A stretch of 48,720 nucleotides of DNA from Rhizobiaceae bacterium (lineage in GTDB: Bacteria; Pseudomonadota; Alphaproteobacteria; Rhizobiales; Rhizobiaceae): assembly GCA_019635715.1 (NCBI GenBank), contig JAHBYY010000032.1, positions 1 to 48,720 of the forward strand. Reading direction: 5' to 3'. A program made the position numbers and the translations under genes. Position 1 is the first letter of the stretch. The number at the start of each line of letters is the position of its first letter. The notes beneath the pieces were generated by a model. The model was not told the DNA's origin. It made no database searches and worked only from the letters and a program-made list of their open reading frames with translations. Below are positions 25,285 through 33,311 of the stretch, piece by piece.

Positions 25285-26292
25285 CTATTCCTTCGGCGGC
25301 TCCGCCGGCACCGGCACCGACCCCATGCCGTTCAGCGTGCGGGCACGCACTCGCGGCTTGAAGGCCCTGCCCGCCTCCGCGGTGCGCCGCAGGGCCGGGT
25401 GGGCGACCGGCTCCTTGCGCTTGAAAGCATAGCTGAGAAACAGCGCGGAATAATTGCGGAAGACGTAGCCGCCATTCAGCGCCAGCCATTCGTCGCGCCG
25501 CGAGCGGAAGAGCGCCGGCAACCTGTACCAGGCGACATTCGGGTTCTTGTGATGGACGAGATGCAGATTGTTGTTGAGGAAGAGAAAGGCGAACGGCGAC
25601 CTCTCGACGATGATGGTCCGGCCATCCGGCCGCTCGGACCACTGGTGCTCGGCAAACGTTCGCACGGAAATCAGCGACTGCCCCAGCCATACGGCACACA
25701 GGTAGGCCCAAAGCGGGATGCCGAAGCCCACGATTGCGACGGGCAGGACGATCACCAGACCGAGCCCGTGCAGAACCCACGCCCGCCTGACCGCGCGATC
25801 GCCCTGCACGATCAGCCGCGCATCCGCGAGCACAAAGCCGGCCGTGCCGAGCAGCGGTCCGATGACGAAGCGTCCGGCCATGGTGTTGTTGACCGACAGC
25901 AGCGCCTTCAGCGGGGCCGGCAGGTCACGCAACTGCCAGAGCGCCCGATAATAGGATTCGGGGTCGTCGAACGGATCCGTCAGGCTCTCGTCGGCGTGAT
26001 GGCGCAGGTGCAGGCTGCGGAAGCGGCGGAACGGATAGACCAGGCCGATCGGCAGACCGACCAGCAATTCGTTGATCCATAGCCTTCTGGTGGGATGGCC
26101 GTGCGAGGCCTCGTGCATCAATGAGGATTGCAGCGCCAGAACCACGCCCAGCAAGAGGACCGTGAGAACCGGGTAGGCCGGCCACAGGACCAGACCCGCC
26201 GCCACCCATGCTCCATAGGCGGCGACAATGAGGATGACCGTCGGCCACTCGACCCGCGACGCCTCAGACTTTCGCACTGCCCTGCCCGCCAT
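25285..26292 (-). CDS. fatty-acid-desaturase-family membrane di-iron enzyme 1
   Basis: This 335-residue inner-membrane protein has the three histidine boxes of the family: HEASHGH, HLRHH and HLVHH. They bind two irons that activate oxygen for desaturation or hydroxylation. Hydrophobic pairs surround the boxes (VEWPTVILIVAAYGAWVAAG; PVLTVLLLGVVLAL). The substrate may be a lipid chain, a carotenoid or a small molecule and cannot be read from the sequence. It is divergent from the XRE regulator at 26516 and upstream of the PhnD-like gene. A second family member lies at 45899. Confidence 0.87.
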   Translation of the reverse strand: MAGRAVRKSEASRVEWPTVILIVAAYGAWVAAGLVLWPAYPVLTVLLLGVVLALQSSLMHEASHGHPTRRLWINELLVGLPIGLVYPFRRFRSLHLRHHADESLTDPFDDPESYYRALWQLRDLPAPLKALLSVNNTMAGRFVIGPLLGTAGFVLADARLIVQGDRAVRRAWVLHGLGLVIVLPVAIVGFGIPLWAYLCAVWLGQSLISVRTFAEHQWSERPDGRTIIVERSPFAFLFLNNNLHLVHHKNPNVAWYRLPALFRSRRDEWLALNGGYVFRNYSALFLSYAFKRKEPVAHPALRRTAEAGRAFKPRVRARTLNGMGSVPVPAEPPKE

Positions 26293-26389
26293 TCCGACCG
26301 ACCACCGCTCCCGGATGCCGAAGCGAATCCGCTCCTGACATCATGGTGTCAGGGGAGATCGGTGACGGCAACGCGATTTTGCGTAGCGA

Positions 26390-26458
26390 ATGTTGTGTTT
26401 GCGCATGATTGACCGCATATGTTGCGTTTGGTAAACATGCACTCGAAATGATTTACCA
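26390..26458. promoter_or_regulatory. candidate operator region between desaturase 1 and the XRE regulator
   Basis: TGGTAAA (26429-26435) is perfectly inverted as TTTACCA (26452-26458) with 16 bp between. Just before it, ATGTTGTGTTTG (26390) and ATGTTGCGTTTG (26419) form a direct repeat 29 bp apart. The spot, between divergent genes and 58 bp from the XRE start, suits an autoregulatory or shared operator. The assignment to the XRE protein is inference. Confidence 0.45.
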
Positions 26459-26515
26459 TGATGGACGCATCGACGGCGTCAGAAGAGGCATGATTTTGCG
26501 CCAAGGGGCCGATTA

Positions 26516-27361
26516 GTGGACAAGCGGGACCTTTCAAGCCTGTTTCGGGAACGGCTGAAGGTTCTCCTGCAGCGCTTCTCGGGAAACCAGTCGTCCTTTG
26601 CCGCGGCGATCGGCATCGACCGCTCGGCCCTGTCGCAGATGCTGTCGGATGCGTCGACGCGCCTGCCGCGCGCCGAAACCCTGATGGCGATCGCCGAAGT
26701 CCATCGCGTCTCGCTCGACTGGCTGCTCGGCCTCAGCCGCGACGAGGCGCTGACCGGCGAGATCCGTGCAAGCCTGGAGATCGAGGAAAGCGTCGGCGGC
26801 TTCGACACCACCCTGCTGGCCAAATGGCATGCGGAAGCGGTGGGAACCAAGATCCGATACGTCCCGGCCGGCATCCCCGATCTGCTGCGGACCGAGGCGC
26901 TGATCGACTACGAAGCCGCGATCATGAACCGCAGCCGCGCCGCGCAGGCCGGCGAGACGCGCTACAGGATCGACTACAACCGGCGGCCCGAGACCGACAT
27001 GGAGGTCTGCATGCCGCTGCACACCCTTGAAATCTTCGCGCGCGGCCTCGGCGTCTGGACCGGTGTGCCGGAGGCGTTGCGGCGCGAGCAACTGGCCCAC
27101 ATGGCGCGCCTCGTCGACGAACTCTATCCGACCTTTCGGCTGTTCCTCTACGACGGGCGGACCCGCTACTCCGTGCCCTACACGATCTTCGGGCCGTTCC
27201 GTGTCGCCGTCTATGTCGGCGACATGTACCTGGTGCTGAATGCGACACAGACCGTGCAGGCCTTGACCCGTCACTTCGACAATCTGATCCGGGCGGCCGA
27301 GATCAACCCGCATGAGGCGGCGGCCTTCGCAGCCGGCCTCGCGGATCGCGTCGGCGCCTGA
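26516..27361 (+). CDS. XRE-type transcriptional regulator with C-terminal sensing region
   Basis: This 281-residue protein has an N-terminal helix-turn-helix (NQSSFAAAIGIDRSALSQMLS, about residues 24-44, and LMAIAEVHRVSLDWLLGLS) and a C-terminal domain of about 190 residues I do not recognise, which probably binds a ligand. The start is a GTG at 26516 with AAGGGG in front. It lies directly upstream of, and in line with, the homocysteine methyltransferase gene, and is divergent from a desaturase-type gene. It could control either. Candidate operator sequences lie just upstream. Confidence 0.85.
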   Translation: MDKRDLSSLFRERLKVLLQRFSGNQSSFAAAIGIDRSALSQMLSDASTRLPRAETLMAIAEVHRVSLDWLLGLSRDEALTGEIRASLEIEESVGGFDTTLLAKWHAEAVGTKIRYVPAGIPDLLRTEALIDYEAAIMNRSRAAQAGETRYRIDYNRRPETDMEVCMPLHTLEIFARGLGVWTGVPEALRREQLAHMARLVDELYPTFRLFLYDGRTRYSVPYTIFGPFRVAVYVGDMYLVLNATQTVQALTRHFDNLIRAAEINPHEAAAFAAGLADRVGA

Positions 27362-27393
27362 GCCTCCCGGCACCATCCAGCGAGCAGAATCCG

Positions 27394-27423
27394 TTGACGC
27401 GACATAAAGACTTGTTTATGTCG
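27394..27423 (+). promoter_or_regulatory. promoter with overlapping perfect palindrome upstream of the homocysteine methyltransferase gene
   Basis: A TTGACG -35 (27394-27399) is followed at once by CGACATAAA (27400-27408), which is perfectly inverted as TTTATGTCG (27415-27423) with a 6-bp spacer. The palindrome covers the promoter spacer and the -10 region, so a bound protein would block transcription. CATAAAGA-type palindromes are, as I recall, bound by ArsR-family SahR regulators of methionine-cycle genes in alphaproteobacteria. That link needs a motif comparison. Confidence 0.6.
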
Positions 27424-27454
27424 TTATTCAATCTGCTTAGCTGATGGCTGCCCC

Positions 27455-28462
27455 ATGAAAAACGTGATAGATGCCCTCCTCGCGGAGAAGGGCGTGCTTC
27501 TCGCCGACGGTGCGACCGGCACCAACCTGTTCGCCATGGGTCTGGAATCCGGCGAAGCCCCGGAACTCTGGAACGAGACGGCGCCCGAAAAGATCACGAC
27601 CCTGCATCAGAAGTTCGTCGATGCCGGCGCCGACATCATCCTGACCAACTCGTTCGGCGGCACGCGCCATCGCCTGAAGCTGCACCATGCGCAGGATCGT
27701 GTTTTTGAACTCAACAAGAAGGCTGCCGAGATCGCCCGCGCCGTTGCCGACAAGGCCGGCCGCAAGGTGATCGTCGCCGGCTCGATCGGTCCGACCGGCG
27801 AACTGCTGGTGCCGCTCGGCGCCATGACCTACGACGAGGCCGTCGCCGCGTTCAAGGAGCAGATCGAAGGCCTGCTGGCCGGCGGCGCCGAGATCGCCTG
27901 GATCGAGACGATGTCGGCCCCCGACGAGGCCCGCGCCGCCGCGCAGGCTGCGATCGACGCCGGCCTGCCCTACACCTACACCTTCTCCTTCGACACGGCG
28001 GGCCGCTCGATGATGGGCCTGGCGCCGAAGGACGTGCACGGGGTCGGCGAAGGCTTCGCCGATTCCGCGGTCGCGGTGGGCGCCAATTGCGGCGTCGGCG
28101 CCTCGGATATCCTCGCCTCGCTGCTCGACATGACCGCCGCGAAGCCGGATGCCAAGGTGATCGTCAAGGGCAATTGCGGCATTCCCGAATTCCGCGGCAC
28201 CGAGATCCACTATTCCGGCACGCCGGAACTGATGGCCGACTACGTCCGGCTCGCGGTCGATGCCGGCGCTAAGATCGTCGGCGGCTGCTGCGGAACGTCG
28301 TTCGAACACCTCGCGGCGATGCGCAAGTCGCTCGACGCGCACCAGCGCGGCGACCGCCCGACCCTGGAGGCGATCGTCGAGCGCATCGGACCGTTGCGCA
28401 ACAAGACGGCGGACCAGAGCGGAGGCGTTGGTGGCGAGGGCCGCCGGCGCCGCCGCGCTTGA
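27455..28462 (+). CDS. homocysteine S-methyltransferase, betaine-homocysteine type
   Basis: This zinc enzyme makes methionine from homocysteine, using betaine or a similar methyl donor. Its 335 residues carry the three zinc cysteines of the family, Cys212 (GANCGVG) and Cys278-Cys279 (GGCCGT), and the barrel start LLADGATGTNLFAMGLESGE. No cobalamin or folate domain is attached, unlike MetH. Donors in relatives include glycine betaine, S-methylmethionine, DMSP and S-adenosylmethionine; the sequence alone does not decide. The tail (GGEGRRRRRA) is basic. A palindrome overlaps its promoter, suggesting control by methionine-cycle status. It fits a region devoted to methylated osmolytes. Confidence 0.88.
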   Translation: MKNVIDALLAEKGVLLADGATGTNLFAMGLESGEAPELWNETAPEKITTLHQKFVDAGADIILTNSFGGTRHRLKLHHAQDRVFELNKKAAEIARAVADKAGRKVIVAGSIGPTGELLVPLGAMTYDEAVAAFKEQIEGLLAGGAEIAWIETMSAPDEARAAAQAAIDAGLPYTYTFSFDTAGRSMMGLAPKDVHGVGEGFADSAVAVGANCGVGASDILASLLDMTAAKPDAKVIVKGNCGIPEFRGTEIHYSGTPELMADYVRLAVDAGAKIVGGCCGTSFEHLAAMRKSLDAHQRGDRPTLEAIVERIGPLRNKTADQSGGVGGEGRRRRRA

Positions 28463-28596
28463 AGAGATAGCGAACGGGGCAGTATTCACCGAGACGGCAT
28501 CTCTATTCCCGAGTGATGATCTTTTCCGATCGAAGGTTGCACCGAACTTTCTGCAGTCTATAGTCCTCCAGCCGGGCGATGGGGGTTCCGTGAGAC

Positions 28597-29124
28597 ATGA
28601 CGGAGAGTGAACTCGACGAGCATTTTGGTTCGGCGCGAGGACCAAGTCGCGTCGACCCGTGGGAGAATGGAAGTGTTCCAGCGTCTCTCCGGTCGTTGGA
28701 TTCAGAAGAGATCGCTGCCTTGCGCAGTCTCAAGGACGCCGCAGATTGCGAGCTTCTCAGACACGCGGCCAGCAGCAAGAGCCTTCTCTGGGCCGTGGAT
28801 ATCGATGGAACGCCGGTAATCGCGGTGGAGGAACTCGCGCCTATTGCCGCGATCGCGCACAGGCGCGGCCTTCCGCGTCGGCGAAATCTCGTTCATCCGG
28901 TCGAGGAACGCAAGCTTGGACATCCCTGCCTCGTCGCGGGTGGAGCCGCGCGAATTGCCGGCGAGCTGTTCCTCCAGCACCGGAACGGTGCTATGGTCTG
29001 GTTCATGAACGTCAATTCCGGGCGCTATTGCTACGACAACCCGCCATCCGACGTGCAAATCCGAAATGCCGCCGCAATGTTCCTTCAGAGGGGCCTGCCT
29101 GTGGAGGTAGACAGTGACTTCTGA
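28597..29124 (+). CDS. hypothetical protein (175 residues), first of an overlapping trio
   Basis: I do not recognise the family. The protein has no signal or membrane segment. It has a charged N-terminus (MTESELDEHFGSARG) and a better-structured C-terminal half (GGAARIAGELFLQHRNGAMVWFMNVNSGRYCYDNP) that looks like a compact alpha/beta domain. The ATG has only a weak ribosome binding site. Its 3' end overlaps a short frame with a strong ribosome binding site, which in turn overlaps the next gene, so the three are probably translated together. Confidence 0.65.
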   Translation: MTESELDEHFGSARGPSRVDPWENGSVPASLRSLDSEEIAALRSLKDAADCELLRHAASSKSLLWAVDIDGTPVIAVEELAPIAAIAHRRGLPRRRNLVHPVEERKLGHPCLVAGGAARIAGELFLQHRNGAMVWFMNVNSGRYCYDNPPSDVQIRNAAAMFLQRGLPVEVDSDF

Positions 29125-29230
29125 ACGGCCGCTACAGGAACCCGTAAACTCTTCCGAGCCTATTGTCCTGTTCGCGCAACCCCCGACAGTGCGCGGCGTT
29201 TTTGTTTTTTGGACAGGAGCAGACCTATGA
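29114..29230 (+). CDS. short coupled ORF (38 residues) between two hypothetical genes
   Basis: A GTG at 29114 is preceded by GGAGG with a 6-base spacer (TAGACA), a near-ideal ribosome binding site located inside the end of the upstream gene. The frame (start MTSERPLQEPVNSSEP, end VFVFWTGADL) stops in an ATGA overlap with the next gene's ATG at 29227. This is the arrangement expected for translational coupling. It may encode a small protein or act as a leader for the following gene. No family is recognised. Confidence 0.45.
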   Translation: MTSERPLQEPVNSSEPIVLFAQPPTVRGVFVFWTGADL

Positions 29231-29628
29231 AGAAAGATTCAGCAGGTGGTTCCCCCGAGTTGAACACGGACAGGGACGTGGATGTTGCTCGTGTGTCCCT
29301 CAACCTCGGCGCTTTCCGGCCCAATGAGCGCGACGAGGTTGAAGCCCTGATGATCACGGACGTCGGCAGGCGGATCGTCGCCGCGGCCGTCGCGGAACAT
29401 CTGGAGGGATGGAAACGCGGTGATTGGCTGGATCGTCCCTACATCGAGAGACTTGGAAACTGGTTCGGGAGAAAAGCACCTCCCGCGATGCTCTCGCAGC
29501 TCAACAAGATCGCCGGCAGTGACCCGCATCCTGCCTATGTCGCGTTCGCGACGGGAATGGGCCGCAGTTCGCTTGCTTCCGACGGTGCAGGAAGTTCGGA
29601 TTACCGGCACATGGCCGCGGCGGTCTGA
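29227..29628 (+). CDS. hypothetical protein (133 residues), last of the trio
   Basis: I do not recognise the family. The protein is soluble, with a Trp-rich middle (EHLEGWKRGDWLDRPYIERLGNWFGRKAPPAML) and an otherwise helical profile. The ATG at 29227 has AGGAG at the right distance and overlaps the stop of the short frame before it. It ends with convergent transcription from the next gene. The trio could be a small functional unit such as a toxin-antitoxin or effector-immunity set, but no motif shows this. Confidence 0.65.
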   Translation: MKKDSAGGSPELNTDRDVDVARVSLNLGAFRPNERDEVEALMITDVGRRIVAAAVAEHLEGWKRGDWLDRPYIERLGNWFGRKAPPAMLSQLNKIAGSDPHPAYVAFATGMGRSSLASDGAGSSDYRHMAAAV

Positions 29629-29655
29629 TCCACGGCCTGCTGCGCGTGGCGACAC

Positions 29656-30081
29656 TCAACCGCGCGTCAGATCGCTGAGCACACGGTGATAGCCCGCCTC
29701 ACGCTCGCTCAGCCATCCGAAGGCCTCGCCCCAGGCGGCCGGATCGGTCGTGGCTATCCTGTGATCGACGAGATGGCAACAGGCGACCGGGTGGCGCAAC
29801 GGCGAGCCGAGCGCCTCTCCCAGTGCCGGGTCGAACGCTGAAAGACGGCGCAGCGTCGTCGCATGGGTTTCGCCGCGCCGGCCGCGCACGAACATGCCGA
29901 CGCTGCGATTGGTGATGTAGAGCGAGATCACCAGATCCTCTGCAACCGGTCGCCAGCGCGAGTACAGGCTGGCGTGGAGCAGGCCAGGTCGAGCATGGGC
30001 CGCATAGCCCTTCCAGAAGGCTGCGATGTCGACGGCGCCCAGCCGTCGCAGGCCGATCGTCGGCAGGTCCCACTCATCCAT
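29656..30081 (-). CDS. hypothetical protein (141 residues) coupled to the amidotransferase
   Basis: I do not recognise the family. It begins MDEWDLPTIGLRRLGAVDIAAFWKGYAAHARPG and looks like a soluble alpha/beta protein with several conserved-looking Trp and His residues. The ATG at 30081 lies 8 bases inside the end of the glutamine amidotransferase gene, so the two are translationally coupled. A longer frame from 30144 would overlap the amidotransferase further and is not preferred. The role may be linked to the amidotransferase product. Confidence 0.65.
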   Translation of the reverse strand: MDEWDLPTIGLRRLGAVDIAAFWKGYAAHARPGLLHASLYSRWRPVAEDLVISLYITNRSVGMFVRGRRGETHATTLRRLSAFDPALGEALGSPLRHPVACCHLVDHRIATTDPAAWGEAFGWLSEREAGYHRVLSDLTRG

Positions 30082-30778
30082 CACGGTGCGCCGGAAACAG
30101 ACCGCCGAGGAAGTTTTCCAGCCACTGCGCCTGCCGTCGGTCATGAAGTGCCATCAGCCGATCCTGTTCGTCGCGCGGCTGGACCCCCGGCAGACCGTAT
30201 CGCGCCGTGCCGCCATCCTGCCATCGCCGGAACGCCGCCGCAGTCACCTCTGCATGGAACTGGAAGCCGAACACCCGCTCGCCGATCCGATACGCCTGGT
30301 TCGGGAAGGTCTCCGTCGACGCCAGATGGATCGCACCGGACGGCAGGTCGAAACCATGCCGATGCGATTCGGCGACATACATGGGAGCCGACAGGAATGA
30401 GCCGGCCTCCGGCGATGGCCGCAGCTCGTAGTAGCCGAACTCGTGCGCGCCGCTCGCCAGTTCGCCGACATGCGCGCCAAGATGATGGGCGATCTGCTGG
30501 GCGCCCAGGCAAATCCCCAGCATCGGCACATCCCAGCGCAGGCAGCGCTCGATGAAAGCATATTGGTCGCGCAGAAAGGGATGCGGCCCGAGGTCATAGG
30601 CGTTGTAGAGTCCGCCATAGATCACGCATCCGGCGACCTCCGACCGATCGGCCGGCAGCACCTCAGCGGCAAACGGCCGGACGGTCTGCGTGGCAAGTCC
30701 GGAGCGCGCCAAAAAGTCGGCAACCCTGTCGTCCTCGGGCCCGTCGTCGTGGCGCACCAGGATGATCTTCCCGTCCAT
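30074..30778 (-). CDS. class-I glutamine amidotransferase (GMP-synthase-subunit-like)
   Basis: This 234-residue free-standing class-I amidotransferase has nucleophile Cys90 in LGICLGAQQIA, and His175 and Glu177 in FQFHAEVT complete the triad. No synthetase domain is attached. Such proteins hydrolyse glutamine or gamma-glutamyl compounds; relatives act on gamma-glutamylated polyamines and ethanolamine. The target here is unknown. The ATG at 30778 has GGAGA upstream; an ATG two codons earlier is possible. The PadR regulator lies upstream on the same strand. Confidence 0.85.
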   Translation of the reverse strand: MDGKIILVRHDDGPEDDRVADFLARSGLATQTVRPFAAEVLPADRSEVAGCVIYGGLYNAYDLGPHPFLRDQYAFIERCLRWDVPMLGICLGAQQIAHHLGAHVGELASGAHEFGYYELRPSPEAGSFLSAPMYVAESHRHGFDLPSGAIHLASTETFPNQAYRIGERVFGFQFHAEVTAAAFRRWQDGGTARYGLPGVQPRDEQDRLMALHDRRQAQWLENFLGGLFPAHRDG

Positions 30779-30905
30779 CGTCATGTCTCCTTGCGCCGCA
30801 GCATCACCGTTCGGAGAGACAAAAGGCAAGCGGCGGACCTGCCCGGCCGGAAGGCCCGCCGCCGGCCGCGCCGCAGGCTCGCGGCGCGACCAGCAGCCTC
30901 CGGCT

Positions 30906-31490
30906 TCAGAGATCCTCGATCTCGCGCCGCGCCTTCTTCAGGATATCGCGCGCCTTGCGCGACTGTTCCGGCGAGAACTGGCCACGCCGCATCCGCACGA
31001 ACACCGCCCTGGCGATGCCCTTCACCTCGTCGCCCAGCGAGACTTCGCCGCTGTCGGCCGAAACCTGCTCGATCTGGGCGTTGATGCGCGCCAGCTCGGC
31101 GGCGTTCTCCTCCAGATAGGCCGTGCCCTGCCCGGTGATCGAGTAGAGGCGCTTGTTCGCCTCTGCCTGCGAGGACACCAGGTCGGCCTCCTCGAGCATC
31201 TGCAGCATCGGATAGATGGCGCCGGGGCTCGGACTGTAGGCGCCCTGGAACTTCGCCTCCAGCGCCTTGATGATGTCGTAGCCATGGCGCGGCGCCTCGG
31301 CGATCAGGCCGAGCACGACGAGACGCAGCGCACCCGGATCGAACATCCGCGGCCCCCGCCCGCCGAACGGGCCGCCGCGGTGACGGCCGAACGGGCCGCC
31401 ATGACCGCCGCCTCTCCCGCCGAACGGGCCACGCCCGCTCATCAACCAGCCTTCGCGGCGCTGATCGCATTCATGGGATCGATGAAACAT
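30906..31490 (-). CDS. PadR-family regulator, YqjI-like
   Basis: The 194-residue protein has a Gly/Arg/His-rich N-terminus (MFHRSHECDQRREG then GGRGGGHGGPFGRHRGG) and a winged-helix PadR domain (LRLVVLGLIAEAPRHGYDIIKALEAKF, SPGAIYPMLQMLEEADLV). In E. coli the nickel-responsive YqjI has a similar His-rich start and controls a ferric reductase, so metal sensing is plausible. The ATG at 31490 has AAGGAA in front; upstream in-frame ATGs fall inside the putative operator. Three regularly spaced operator-like boxes lie just upstream, pointing to self-control. No yqjH-like reductase is beside it. Confidence 0.85.
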   Translation of the reverse strand: MFHRSHECDQRREGWLMSGRGPFGGRGGGHGGPFGRHRGGPFGGRGPRMFDPGALRLVVLGLIAEAPRHGYDIIKALEAKFQGAYSPSPGAIYPMLQMLEEADLVSSQAEANKRLYSITGQGTAYLEENAAELARINAQIEQVSADSGEVSLGDEVKGIARAVFVRMRRGQFSPEQSRKARDILKKARREIEDL

Positions 31491-31506
31491 GGGATTTCCT
31501 TTCATA

Positions 31507-31546
31507 GATATATCTTTCATGAGACATATCTATTGAACGATATATC
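31507..31546 (-). promoter_or_regulatory. three-box operator: GATATATC, GACATATC, GATATATC at 16-bp spacing
   Basis: The 8-mers begin at 31507, 31523 and 31539, exactly 16 bp apart, and GATATATC is itself palindromic. They sit 17-56 bp upstream of the PadR start, in AT-rich DNA that contrasts with the surroundings. The regular spacing, near one and a half helical turns, suggests cooperative binding by a dimeric repressor, most simply the YqjI-like protein itself. Confidence 0.65.
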
Positions 31547-31699
31547 GCCAATCAAGCCCGGTGCCGAAAGAAATTGGTCCTGCCCGCCGTCGTCAGGAGC
31601 AGATTCAAACGTTTCGCTGGAAATGCGCGGATTTGCGCGGAACGCCGCGCTGCGCGATCAGTCGAAGCTGGCAGGCGGAAGGCGGAACCCGCCTCGAAA

Positions 31700-33106
31700 T
31701 CAGGCGGCTGTGGCTGCCCTGGCCGCGACGGAGATCTCGTACCGGTCGCGGCCACCGGTCTTGGCGCGATAGAGCGCCTTGTCGGCATGACGCAGAAGGT
31801 GATGAAGATCGTCATGCCCGCTTCCGGCATGGATCCCGATGCTTACCGTCGCGCGGATGACAACCCCGTCCTGCAAGGTGACGTTCGTGCCCGTAAGCAC
31901 CCTCTGGATCCCGGCGGCAAAGCTGGCCGCCTGGTCCGCGGCGCAACGAGGAAGAAACACGGCGAACTCTTCGCCACCGATCCTCGCCACCCGATCCATC
32001 GGCCGCACCGACCGAGTGAGCACGGAGGCGAAGGCGACGATCACCTGGTCGCCGGCGGCATGCCCGTACCGATCGTTGATGGACTTGAAATGATCGATGT
32101 CGACCATCATCACGGCCGCCGGATCGGAACCGCGCGCCAGCAGCCGCAGATCCTCGTTGCTCCGATCGAAGAACGTCTGCCGATTGAGCAACCCGGTCAT
32201 CTGGTCGCGCTCGGCCAGCAGGCGCAGCCTTTGCACCAGCTCGTTGCGGCCCGCCATCACCGAGGCGACGAAAAGCGGGCTGAGGGAGATCAGCGTCACG
32301 CCGGCTCTGGCGGACAGCAGGACGGAACGATCTTCAAGGTCCGCGACGAGCGGCAGGACACCGAAGCGGATCGAAAGCAGCGCCCAGGCGCCATAGGCGA
32401 ATGCCAGGCAGGCCGTCGAGAAGATCCCGAAGGTAAGCGCGCACCAGAGCAGCGCCGGTACCGGCACGGCGATGGCGCCCGGCCCGCCGATCGCCATCGC
32501 CGCCACGGCCGAGACGGCCAGAGCGAACAGGGGAAGCGCCCGCGACAGCGTCGGGAGCCCCAGATTGGCTCGCCAGCGCCTGAACGCCACGCCGTCGATC
32601 CGTGGTAGTGTCAGCAGCAGAGGCAGGAACGCGGTGGCATTGACGGCTTCCGTGACGAACCAGAAGGTCAGCCCCCCGGCCGGAGTCCCGCCGAACAGCA
32701 TCGGATCGGCGATCGAACCACCGAGACCGGATACCAGCGCCATCACCCCAACCCCCATGAGCAGGAACAGCACGGAGTTGGGGCGGCGCAACCGGCGGTC
32801 CCGGACATCGAGCCTGGAGAAGACGAGATATCCCGCCGCGACCGCGCCCAGGTTGCAGCCGTTGAGGACGAGGTTGGGCACCAGCCCGGCGCCTGTGGCG
32901 GCGTCGGCCAGGATGAAGCCGGCGGCCGCGGCGACCCAGGACTGCCACGTCGCCAGCGACGGGAAGCGGACCAGCATGCCGAGCATGAAGGCATTTGCCG
33001 GCCAGAGCGTCGCGACGTCCAGTCCGGGACGCGTGAAGATGCCGAACAGGCACAGGAGGAAAACGCCACCGCCAAGGCCGAGGCTTCCCGAAAGGACAGG
33101 TCTCAT
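31700..33106 (-). CDS. membrane diguanylate cyclase (MASE1-like sensor + GGDEF)
   Basis: This 468-residue protein has eight or so membrane segments over residues 1-290 in a MASE1-like sensor (TRPGLDVATLWPANAFMLGML), then a GGDEF domain from about 300. The active-site motif is GGEEF (377-381), with an RPMD inhibitory site 5 residues before it, so the enzyme probably makes c-di-GMP and is product-inhibited. MDQ-type signature (DQMTGLLNRQTFFD) and DIDHFKSINDRYGH are intact. The signal sensed is unknown. It stands alone between the PadR and VWA genes. Confidence 0.9.
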   Translation of the reverse strand: MRPVLSGSLGLGGGVFLLCLFGIFTRPGLDVATLWPANAFMLGMLVRFPSLATWQSWVAAAAGFILADAATGAGLVPNLVLNGCNLGAVAAGYLVFSRLDVRDRRLRRPNSVLFLLMGVGVMALVSGLGGSIADPMLFGGTPAGGLTFWFVTEAVNATAFLPLLLTLPRIDGVAFRRWRANLGLPTLSRALPLFALAVSAVAAMAIGGPGAIAVPVPALLWCALTFGIFSTACLAFAYGAWALLSIRFGVLPLVADLEDRSVLLSARAGVTLISLSPLFVASVMAGRNELVQRLRLLAERDQMTGLLNRQTFFDRSNEDLRLLARGSDPAAVMMVDIDHFKSINDRYGHAAGDQVIVAFASVLTRSVRPMDRVARIGGEEFAVFLPRCAADQAASFAAGIQRVLTGTNVTLQDGVVIRATVSIGIHAGSGHDDLHHLLRHADKALYRAKTGGRDRYEISVAARAATAA

Positions 33107-33210
33107 CGGAGCTAACCTCGACAGGAGCCTCGAAACCGCGGAGCAAAATCCGATTATCGGTCATGAAACTGACTGAACGGTAAATTCCCGGCGTGCTTCG
33201 CTCCGATAAG

Positions 33211-33240
33211 AGGCCGGCGGAACTTGCGCTCCGCCGGCCT
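33211..33240. terminator. perfect 11-bp stem-loop after the VWA gene
   Basis: AGGCCGGCGGA (33211-33221) pairs exactly with TCCGCCGGCCT (33230-33240). It is 71 bp past the VWA stop, between the VWA and GGDEF genes. No long T-run follows on the reverse strand, so it may be a weak or factor-dependent terminator. Confidence 0.4.
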
Positions 33241-33311
33241 GCCTCACCCGCCCTTTGAAACCGGCCTGCCCCTGTGCGAGCCCCCGCCCGCGGCAAGCCG
33301 GAGTTTCGCCG

